A stretch of 64,000 bases of DNA from Halieaceae bacterium. Lineage in GTDB: Bacteria; Pseudomonadota; Gammaproteobacteria; Pseudomonadales; Halieaceae. Where the stretch lies: the NCBI GenBank assembly GCA_902547755.1, contig CACCPA010000004.1, forward strand, positions 62,001 through 126,000, written 5' to 3'. The translations under genes and the position numbers were made by a program. This document shows positions 26,218 through 33,800 of the stretch, one piece after another (within the stretch, counting starts at the first letter, position 1; each line of letters starts with the position of its first letter). Under the pieces are notes generated by a model that did no database searches, was not told where the DNA came from, and was given only the letters and a program-made list of their open reading frames with translations.

Positions 26218-27150
26218 ATGTTTAAAGGCGCGATTCGGACCATTGTTCTTGTGATTGGATGCCTGCTAGCGTCCTATGGCGCTGTGGCAGAGGCACTGGA
26301 TTCTGAGACCACACAGATTGTCATGCTGGGCACGGGGACGCCCAATCCGTTCCCCGATCGATCGGGACCCTCTGTTGCCATCGTTGTGAATGATGAGCCC
26401 TACTTGATCGATTTTGGTCCCGGTGTTGTGCGCCAAGCCTCCGCCATGTCACCCGAGTACGGCGGTTCTGTGGAGGGCCTGGCTGTTGAGAAAATAAAGC
26501 ACGCCTTTTTAACCCACCTCCACTCAGATCACACCGTGGGCCTGCCCGACCTCATCCTGACAGCCTGGACAATGGGTCGTGACGAGCCTCTGAAACTGTT
26601 CGGTCCTGAGGGTGCCAAGCATATGGCCGATAAAGTGCTCGAGGCCTATGAGGAAGATATTCGCTATCGGCTCTACAGCGAGCAGCCGGCCAATAATGAG
26701 GGCTGGCGTGTTGAGACTCAAGAGATCCGAGAAACGGGCCTGGTTTTTGAGGATGACAATGTAAAGGTGGAGGCGTTCCGCGTACCACACGGTAGCTGGC
26801 CGGAGGCATGGGGTTACCGATTCACAACACCTGACACGGTGATTGTGATTTCTGGTGACACCGCGCCCTCCGATATGTTGAAGCAGTATTCACAAGGTGC
26901 CGATGTGCTCATTCATGAGGTGTATAGCGAAGAGGGCTTTGCAAAGAAGGAGCCTCAATGGCAGAAATACCACGCGAAGAATCACACTTCGACCACGGAG
27001 CTTGGGCGTTTGGCGGTGGAGGTGAAACCGAAGTTGCTTATCCTGTATCACCAGCTGCTGTGGGGTTCGACGCACGAGACGCTCATCGATGAGGTGAAAA
27101 GTGAATTCAACGGGACCGTGGTTTCAGCGCGTGACCTCGATGTTTTCTGA
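26218..27150 (+). CDS. Exported MBL-fold metallo-hydrolase
   Basis: 310 residues with a signal peptide (about 1-25). The binuclear zinc motif is complete: H100-L-H102-S-D104-H105, later HGSW, SGDT and IHEVY, ending LYHQLLWG. The layout resembles RNase Z and arylsulfatase-like hydrolases of the metallo-beta-lactamase superfamily. It starts 6 bp after the ADP-ribosylglycohydrolase-like gene, so the two exported hydrolases are probably made together. A related protein is encoded at 11107-12177. Substrate is unknown; a phosphodiester, sulfate ester or lactone is possible. Confidence 0.77.
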   Translation: MFKGAIRTIVLVIGCLLASYGAVAEALDSETTQIVMLGTGTPNPFPDRSGPSVAIVVNDEPYLIDFGPGVVRQASAMSPEYGGSVEGLAVEKIKHAFLTHLHSDHTVGLPDLILTAWTMGRDEPLKLFGPEGAKHMADKVLEAYEEDIRYRLYSEQPANNEGWRVETQEIRETGLVFEDDNVKVEAFRVPHGSWPEAWGYRFTTPDTVIVISGDTAPSDMLKQYSQGADVLIHEVYSEEGFAKKEPQWQKYHAKNHTSTTELGRLAVEVKPKLLILYHQLLWGSTHETLIDEVKSEFNGTVVSARDLDVF

Positions 27151-27275
27151 AGTAAGTCCTCGGCTGCTTAATGAACTGATCACAGGCTCCATTAACGAAG
27201 CTTCTGTTGAATTGTCGGGTGCTACCATCGATTGTTCAATACAAATCACTCGATAACACCAAGGGGGACCATGGC

Positions 27276-29204
27276 ATGATACGTTTTTCTCATTTAGGTG
27301 TGGCCTCATTGCTCGCCGTGCTGCTGACTGGATGCTCAGCAGACGATGTGCAGGAGCAGGGAGCGGCCGCGACAGCCGACGATTCGCATGAGACCTACAC
27401 GGCTGCGCAATTCTTCCAGACCACCAGCTATCGCATGGGCGGTGCTGGGCCCTATGCTTTCTCAGCCACGAGCGGCGATCTATTGGTGAGCTCCGATGAG
27501 ACCGGTGTGTATAACGCCTATCGATTGGACGTCACCACGGGGCAGATGACTGCGCTCACTCAGTCTGACGACCGTGGTGTATATGCGGACTCGTGGTTTC
27601 CCGAGGACGATCGATTTATTTATCAGCAGGACGGTAATGGTGATGAGCTAACCCACGTATTCGTCATGACGCCTGAAGGTGAGGTGACTGACCTGACACC
27701 GGGCGAAGGCCATAAAGCGGGCTTTGCCGGCTGGTCCTCGGATGGGAAGAGCTTTTATGTCTTTAGCAATGAGCGCGACGGTGCTGCTTTTGATATGTAC
27801 CGCTATAGGGCCGCTGACTACTCACGCGAGGTCCTCTTCGAGAACAGCGAGGGGCTCGATTTGGGCTCGATCAGTTCGGACGGCCGATGGGTGGCGTATG
27901 CCCGAAATAACAGCAATGCCGACAGTGACCTTTTCTTGATCGATGTAACGGCCGATGAGCTGGAGCTGGTCAACATCACGCCACACGAGGGTGACATCGA
28001 GTACTCGGCGATGGGTTTCACGCCGGATAACAGTCAGCTGATTTACTCCACCAACGAGTTCGGTGAATTCAGTCAGGCGTGGACCTTGTCGTTAGAGACG
28101 GGCGAACGTGAGGTGTTGGTCGCTGATGACTGGGACGTGATGTATGTCGGCTATTCTCCGAGTGGACGGTACCGTGTCAGTGGCGTAAACAATGACGCGA
28201 GCACGGACGTTACCTTGACCGATTTGGCGACGGGCGATGCTGTGGTGCTGCAAAATGTCCCCGATGGTGACCTGGCGCAAGTACGATTTAACCGTGACGA
28301 GACCGCGATTGCCTTCGGTTTGAACCGCGACACTGCGCCGTATGATCTGTACCACATGCCCTTAGGTGGCGATGCAGTGCAGCTAACCCAGGCGTTGAAC
28401 CCAGCGATTAACAGCGACTTTATGGTCGAGGGAGAGGTTGTTCGCTTCGCCAGCTACGACGGGCTACAAGTCCCGGGTATTTTGTACAAACCCCGTGAAG
28501 CTTCCGCAGACAATCCGGCGCCCGCCATGGTGTGGGTCCACGGCGGCCCTGGTGGTCAGAGTCGAAAGGGCTATTCTGCCGCCATTCAGCATTTGGTAAA
28601 CCATGGCTATGCGGTCTATCAGATCAACAACCGCGGCTCTAGCGGTTACGGAAAAACCTTCTATCACCTCGATGATTTAAAGCACGGGGAGGCGGACCTG
28701 GGAGATGTGGTCGCATCTCGAGCTTTCTTGGCGTCTTACGATTGGATTGATGGTGAGCGCGTAGGCATCATCGGCGGATCTTACGGTGGCTATATGGTGG
28801 CTGCTGCCTTAGCGTTTGAGCCAGAAGCGTTCGAAGTGGGTGTGAACATCTTTGGTGTGACTAACTGGCTCAGGACATTGGAGTCTATTCCACCGTGGTG
28901 GGGCGCCTTTAGAACCGCGCTCTACGCCGAGCTGGGTGACCCCGCCACCGACACCGATCGGTTGACCGCGATTTCGCCTCTGTTTCATGCCAAGAATATT
29001 GTGAAACCGTTGCTCGTCGTTCAGGGCGCGAATGACCCTCGTGTTTTGCAGGTCGAGAGTGACGAGCTCGTCGATGAGGTGCGCGCCAATAACGTACCCG
29101 TCGAATACGTGTTGTTTGAGGACGAGGGACACGGTTTCCGAAAGCGGGTAAACCGGATTACAGCCTCAGAGGCCTACCTTCAATTCTTGAAGACGCATCT
29201 CTAG
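27276..29204 (+). CDS. S9-family prolyl oligopeptidase-like lipoprotein
   Basis: 642 residues from ATG at 27276, preceded by AAGGGGGA. A lipobox (LLTGC, C20) marks it as a lipoprotein. Residues about 60-390 form WD40/beta-propeller-like repeats (for example SSDGKSFYVFSNERDG). The C-terminal alpha/beta-hydrolase domain has WVHGGPGG, the nucleophile GGSYGGYM, GANDPRV (Asp) and DEGHGF (His). Such enzymes cleave short peptides, often after Pro or an N-acylated residue, here at the outer side of the cell. A strong terminator follows. A distant homologue lies at 59354-61414. Confidence 0.87.
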   Translation: MIRFSHLGVASLLAVLLTGCSADDVQEQGAAATADDSHETYTAAQFFQTTSYRMGGAGPYAFSATSGDLLVSSDETGVYNAYRLDVTTGQMTALTQSDDRGVYADSWFPEDDRFIYQQDGNGDELTHVFVMTPEGEVTDLTPGEGHKAGFAGWSSDGKSFYVFSNERDGAAFDMYRYRAADYSREVLFENSEGLDLGSISSDGRWVAYARNNSNADSDLFLIDVTADELELVNITPHEGDIEYSAMGFTPDNSQLIYSTNEFGEFSQAWTLSLETGEREVLVADDWDVMYVGYSPSGRYRVSGVNNDASTDVTLTDLATGDAVVLQNVPDGDLAQVRFNRDETAIAFGLNRDTAPYDLYHMPLGGDAVQLTQALNPAINSDFMVEGEVVRFASYDGLQVPGILYKPREASADNPAPAMVWVHGGPGGQSRKGYSAAIQHLVNHGYAVYQINNRGSSGYGKTFYHLDDLKHGEADLGDVVASRAFLASYDWIDGERVGIIGGSYGGYMVAAALAFEPEAFEVGVNIFGVTNWLRTLESIPPWWGAFRTALYAELGDPATDTDRLTAISPLFHAKNIVKPLLVVQGANDPRVLQVESDELVDEVRANNVPVEYVLFEDEGHGFRKRVNRITASEAYLQFLKTHL

Positions 29205-29236
29205 CGATTTGGGCGAGGATACCTTGTACTGATTAG

Positions 29237-29260
29237 GGCCGTTTATTACGGCCTTTTTTT
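29237..29260 (+). terminator. Intrinsic terminator after the S9 peptidase
   Basis: A perfect 6-bp stem (GGCCGT / ACGGCC) with a 5-nt loop is followed by seven T residues, 32 bp after the peptidase stop codon. Confidence 0.87.
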
Positions 29261-29289
29261 CAGGCGATGATCAAATACACGGACGCGCT

Positions 29290-30401
29290 ATGGGAAAAAA
29301 TATTGACCACGACATATTGGAACTTCGCGGTTCGAGCATTTCCTACTTCACCGGCAAAATGGAAAATTACTTCGGCTGAAGGGTATCCCCTATCGCTTGG
29401 AAAGCATGGTTTTCCCCGGGGAAGAGGCGCGAAATAAGAAGGTTCTCGGGATTTCTCAAATGCCAACGGTCCAGCTGCCTGATGGTCGCTGGATGACGGA
29501 TACCACTGCGATGATTCAGTGGTTTGAGGGTGAATATCCTGATAACCCCGTTGTTCCGGATGATCCCGTGCAGGCCTTCGTCTGCTTCCTACTGGAGGAC
29601 TGGGCTGATGAGTGGTGGTGGCGTCCCGCCATGCACTACCGCTGCTAGTATTACGAGGAGGGCGCGCGATTTGCGTCCGGTCATTTGGCTCGCGAAGTGA
29701 TGGGTGGCCTGCCTCTGCCACTATTTGTAAAGCGAACTATGCTTCGCAGGCGTCAGCGCAATGGTTATACTCGCGGCGACGGTATCGGCCCGGCGGCTGT
29801 GGCGGGTGTTGAGGCCGACGTGGCGGCACTGTTCTCCCAGTTAGAGACCATCTTCTCAAAACGTCGTTTTCTGTTTGGCGATCGACCCAATTTGGCTGAC
29901 ATCGGTTTCTCAGGACCCTTCTTTCGACACTTCGCTCTGGATCCGATACCACTTCAGCTACTTCGGCATACGGCACCCAACACGCTGGAGTGGGTTATGC
30001 GTTTGTGGAATAGCAGTCCTGAAAGCTTACAAGGTGACCTGGTTCAGGGTATTCCTGACGATGTCCGCGCGTTGCTGAAACACATGGCGAGAGGCTACTT
30101 GCCCTACTTGAATGCCAACGTCGAGGCAGTTCGGCAGGGAAAATCGACCTTTACCGCCGAAGTTGATGGGGTGAGCTACACGCAGGCCCGAAGCTCCCAT
30201 TATCGTGTGTGGTGCCTGTCTGAGCTCCGCTCGCGATTCAATTTGGTGCCACAGGATCTACGATCGGGCTTGCAGGCACTTTTGATAGAAGTCGGAATAT
30301 GGGAGGCGCTGTGGGCGCAGGACGACCTCCCGTTAGCCAAGGGTCAAGAGAGTCGCTTACCATTCTGGGCAGATCACAAGATGTTGCAGGTAAATACCTA
30401 G
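29290..30401 (+). pseudogene. Glutathione S-transferase-like gene with a frameshift and a nonsense codon
   Basis: From ATG at 29290 the frame reads MGKNIDHDILELRGSSISYF...ENYFG and hits TGA at 29377. Shifting frame at about 29374 restores LKGIPYRLESMVFPGEE and MPTVQLPDGRWMTDTTAMIQWFE, a GST N-terminal thioredoxin-like domain. One missing base (TTC-CGG-CTG to TTC-GGC-TGA) would explain it. The same frame then meets TAG at 29646-29648 and continues intact with YYEEGARFASGHLAREVMGG to the stop at 30401, including a GST C-terminal helical domain (RRFLFGDRPNLADIGF). Two lesions make a decayed gene more likely than one error. The following HMG-CoA lyase gene starts 41 bp on. Confidence 0.8.
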
Positions 30402-30442
30402 CACTATGGCGTTATTCAGCCCCGGCGCGTAGCCTTCTCAAC

Positions 30443-31348
30443 ATGGCCGATACAGTTACCATAAAAGAAGTAGGTCCAAGGGATGGTTTGCAATCGCAGC
30501 CCGTCCATCTGACCGTCGAGGCTCGTCTAGAACTGGTTACAGCCCTGATCGATGCACGACTTCCCGAGATAGAAGTCGGTTCCTTTGTGTCTCCTAAAGC
30601 GGTCCCTCAGATGGCAGACACGGATACGTTGGTTGCAGCCTTACCCAACAGTGGCTGCATATACAGTGTCTTGGTGCCCAATCAGAAAGGGTATGAGCTG
30701 GCCCTCTCCGCGGGCATCACCGAGATGGGCTTGGTGGTCTCTGCGACCGAACTCATGAACCAAAATAATATTGGTAAAGGTCTTGAAGACACCTTCAGTT
30801 CCGCCGAGATTATTTTAGAACGCGCTTTAGAGGATGGGGTCGACATACATGTCTATTTGGCGGTCGCCTTCGAGTGCCCCTATGAAGGGCTAGTCGCCCC
30901 AGCCACCGTTATCGATCAGGTGAACCGGTTGATGCGCTGTCGGCCCTCACGGCTAATGGTAGCCGATACGATTGGAGCCGCTAATCCGAGGGCGGTCAGT
31001 TCACTCGTATCCGAGTTGGTTGCACAACATGGTTCTGAGGTTTTGGGATGTCATTTTCACGATACCCGCGCGATGGCAATGACTAATGTATTTGCCGCGT
31101 TGGAACACGATGTCCGACTGTTTGATAGTGCCATCGGAGGCCTGGGGGGCTGTCCTTTTGCGCCGGGCGCGAAGGGCAATCTGGCGACGGAAGACCTCGT
31201 CACCTTGCTCGAAAGCATGGGCGTCAATACGGGTGTGAGCCTCGAGCACCTCCTTACTGCCGTTACCACCGCAAATCGACTCTTGGGCGCAGATAATTAC
31301 GGACGCAGTTACTCGTGGGTGTCCCGCAGTTGGCAGAAATTGGGTTAA
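30443..31348 (+). CDS. mvaB: Hydroxymethylglutaryl-CoA lyase
   Basis: 301 residues from ATG at 30443. The TIM-barrel enzyme carries EVGPRDGLQ at the N-terminus (catalytic Arg and Asp), VGSFVSPKAVPQMAD, the metal site GCHFHDTRAMA, and the mobile-loop cysteine in GLGGCPFAPGAKGN. It cleaves HMG-CoA to acetyl-CoA and acetoacetate in leucine and isoprenoid-carbon breakdown. The frame extends upstream to 30299, but that part overlaps the GST-like pseudogene. The classical liu/leucine operon partners are missing here; the neighbour is a convergent CoA-transferase gene. Confidence 0.88.
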   Translation: MADTVTIKEVGPRDGLQSQPVHLTVEARLELVTALIDARLPEIEVGSFVSPKAVPQMADTDTLVAALPNSGCIYSVLVPNQKGYELALSAGITEMGLVVSATELMNQNNIGKGLEDTFSSAEIILERALEDGVDIHVYLAVAFECPYEGLVAPATVIDQVNRLMRCRPSRLMVADTIGAANPRAVSSLVSELVAQHGSEVLGCHFHDTRAMAMTNVFAALEHDVRLFDSAIGGLGGCPFAPGAKGNLATEDLVTLLESMGVNTGVSLEHLLTAVTTANRLLGADNYGRSYSWVSRSWQKLG

Positions 31349-31369
31349 CCCGTCGGCTAGTCTTTCTTG

Positions 31370-32542
31370 TTATAAGTCGGCGATCTCGTCGTCTGACATG
31401 CCCAGTAGCTCTGACAGTACCTCATGGGTATGAGCACCTACTTCGCCACCAGGCCACTCGGTGCCCCCGGGGCTGTCCCTGAGTCTTGGCATGATCGCAG
31501 GAATTTTGAGCGGTTCACCATCAATCTCGACGGTTTCGAATAATTCCCGAGCGTTGTAATGGGGGTCCTCCAGCATGTCGGCTACATTGTAGATCGGCCC
31601 CACAGGCACCTTGGCTGTTTCGAGCCTATCGATGATTTCTGTTGACGTGTGTGCGGCGCACCAACCGGACAGCGCGTCGTCAATTCGTTGCTGATGAATG
31701 ACGCGCCCCGGGTTTTGAGCGAGTGCTGGGTCGTTGGCGATATCGGGTCGCTCAGCTTCCAACATGAGTCGCTTAAAAATACTGTCGCCGTTGCCACCGA
31801 TGACGACAAACTTACCGTCTGCGCAACGATAGGTGTTGGTTGGCACAATCCCTGTGATCGTTGATCCTGAGGGTTCACGAATAACGCCAGCGCCGTCGTA
31901 CTCGGGAATGATGCCCTCCAGCAGATTGAAGACAGATTCGTAAAGCGCCACATCTACAACCTGTCCTTCATTCGACTGATACCGCTGAATGATGGCAAGC
32001 GTCACACCGAGGGCGGCATGAATCGCGGCAACCGTATCCCCAAGTGAGATATTGGGCCGCACCGGTGGTTCATCTTTGTGACCGTTAATGTAACGAAAGC
32101 CCGCATATCCCTCAGTCACTGAAGCGTAGCCCGGTTTTTGTGAGAATGGCCCCGTCTGTCCATAGCCGGAAATGCGAGCGTAAATGAGACCCGGATTATC
32201 GAGTTTGATGTCTTCCGGGCCCAGTGCCCACTTTTCCATGGTCCCGGGCCGAAAGTTCTCGATAACCACATCGGCGGTTTTTAATAGCCGTCGTGTAACG
32301 TCGCGACCGTTTTCTGTCTTGAGGTCGAGCACGACACTCTTTTTGTTTCTTCCCAGCGACCGGTACCAGAAAGACGTGCCATTATGAACTTCTCGCCATT
32401 GACGCAGGGGATCGCCGCCCGGTGGCTCAATCTTAATGACCTCGGCACCGAAGTACCCAAGAATGGCGCCGGTGAATGGACCTGCAAGGAGCTGACCGAG
32501 CTCGATAACTCTGATGCCTGAGAGCGGCTTTTCGGTAGACAT
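31370..32542 (-). CDS. CaiB/BaiF family III CoA-transferase
   Basis: 390 residues. The N-terminal GIRVIELGQLLAGPFTGAILGYFGAEVIKIEPP and the following RNKKSVVLDLKTENG and VVIENFRPG are the classical family III signatures. Such enzymes move CoA between carboxylic acids (for example succinyl-CoA to a dicarboxylate, carnitine or aromatic acid). An AGGA ribosome site precedes the ATG. It converges on the HMG-CoA lyase gene with about 20 bp between stops and is divergent to an SDR gene. The acid partner is unknown. A second member of the family is encoded at 47137-48324. Confidence 0.86.
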   Translation of the reverse strand: MSTEKPLSGIRVIELGQLLAGPFTGAILGYFGAEVIKIEPPGGDPLRQWREVHNGTSFWYRSLGRNKKSVVLDLKTENGRDVTRRLLKTADVVIENFRPGTMEKWALGPEDIKLDNPGLIYARISGYGQTGPFSQKPGYASVTEGYAGFRYINGHKDEPPVRPNISLGDTVAAIHAALGVTLAIIQRYQSNEGQVVDVALYESVFNLLEGIIPEYDGAGVIREPSGSTITGIVPTNTYRCADGKFVVIGGNGDSIFKRLMLEAERPDIANDPALAQNPGRVIHQQRIDDALSGWCAAHTSTEIIDRLETAKVPVGPIYNVADMLEDPHYNARELFETVEIDGEPLKIPAIMPRLRDSPGGTEWPGGEVGAHTHEVLSELLGMSDDEIADL

Positions 32543-32691
32543 GAAAGCTCTTTTCCTGCGGTAACGATCGACGACAGCGTCAGCATACTATGCAAGCTTG
32601 ATGAGACGCGAAATCTCCCGTCAGGGATAGATTGCACAGGTTTCACATGTCATCCTAAGTCAATAAATTGGACAAACAGCAGGGAATAAAC

Positions 32692-33522
32692 ATGACAGCC
32701 TTAGCAGATAAAGTAATCTGGATTACCGGTGCCTCGTCAGGCATCGGCAAGGCCCTGGCCCAAACTGCGGCACAACAGAATACGAAATTGATTTTGTCGG
32801 GTCGTCGTATCGATGCGCTTGAGGCGCTCGCCAGTGAGCTATCTGTCGACTGCCTAGTACTGCCGTTTGAGGTGACTGATTACGACGTGCTAGCGAGCAA
32901 GGTCGACGAGGCATGGGCGTGGCAAGGTAGAGTCGACATCCTCGTGAACAACGCGGGCATCAGCCAGCGCTGTCTCGCAATCGACGCAAAACCTGAGGTC
33001 TACACCGAGCTAATCAATATCGATCTGATTGCACCTATTTGGCTGACACAGCTTCAACTTAAGCGAATGGCGGAGGCGGGTGGTGCACATATTGTCGCAA
33101 TCAGTTCAGTGGCAGGACGCATCGGTCCGCCGTTAAGAACAGCCTACTCGGCAGCGAAGTTCGGATTGATCGGGTACATGGACGCGCTTCGCGCGGAGGT
33201 CGATCAAATTCATAACATCAAGGTGACCAATATCTTACCGGGCTCAGTGGCGACGGATGTTGCCCGCAATGCGTTAGCAGGTGACGGGTCGAAAAGAGGA
33301 ATTTCGGACGCTGTGATTGATGCGGGTGACGACCCTATGGACTGTGCTAAGTGTATTTGGGAAGCAGTAGCAGCTGACAAACCCGAATATATTTATGCTA
33401 AGGAAATGGAGATGGGTCTTGCCCAGATGCGCCATGTAGATCCAGAAGCATTTTTTGAGGCAATCGCCGGGTTTGGCGCGCAAACCGTAGAAGCCTATTG
33501 GAAAGAAAAGGAGACGATGTAG
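32692..33522 (+). CDS. Short-chain dehydrogenase/reductase
   Basis: 276 residues from ATG at 32692 with an AGGGA site. It has all classical SDR elements: TGASSGIG for cofactor binding, NNAG, the catalytic Ser in AISSVAG and YSAAK. It resembles the DHRS7-like group that acts on lipid or steroid-like alcohols and ketones, but substrate cannot be told. It is divergent from the CoA-transferase gene. Frame opens 24 bases earlier, without a better ribosome site. Confidence 0.85.
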   Translation: MTALADKVIWITGASSGIGKALAQTAAQQNTKLILSGRRIDALEALASELSVDCLVLPFEVTDYDVLASKVDEAWAWQGRVDILVNNAGISQRCLAIDAKPEVYTELINIDLIAPIWLTQLQLKRMAEAGGAHIVAISSVAGRIGPPLRTAYSAAKFGLIGYMDALRAEVDQIHNIKVTNILPGSVATDVARNALAGDGSKRGISDAVIDAGDDPMDCAKCIWEAVAADKPEYIYAKEMEMGLAQMRHVDPEAFFEAIAGFGAQTVEAYWKEKETM

Positions 33523-33800
33523 CCTCGTCTCCTGTCTCCCACCACACCTATCTTAGGGCAGAGAAAAGTCGGCTGATGGACAGTTTTCTCTGTCCAACTC
33601 ACCATTAGTTTGTCCGCGTAAGTTGTTCTGAAACGCTCGCGTTTGACACAATTGTGTGTATTATCGCGCGCTGCTCTTTATTTTGCCGGCTTGGGTAGAT
33701 GTTGTGGAGAGCAGTGCCATATTTTTATGACACTTAGTATGTATGTTTTTTATACAAAAGGTTTCACTCAACCATCACAGAAATCCATAGGAGATTGAAC
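33523..33800. other. Intergenic region with inverted repeats before a TonB receptor
   Basis: No gene is seen. The first part holds two mutually exclusive hairpins: GGACAG/CTGTCC at 33578-33595 and GAGAAAA/TTTTCTC at 33561-33590. Further on is a perfect 12-bp palindrome ACACAATTGTGT (33646-33657), a plausible regulator site for the receptor gene about 145 bp downstream. A TTGACA overlaps it, but no well-spaced -10 follows. Confidence 0.5.

Noticed and set aside
33561-33595. Overlapping hairpins after the SDR gene as an RNA switch
   Set aside because: The stems are 6-7 bp, lack a T-run, and no known riboswitch consensus is recognisable.
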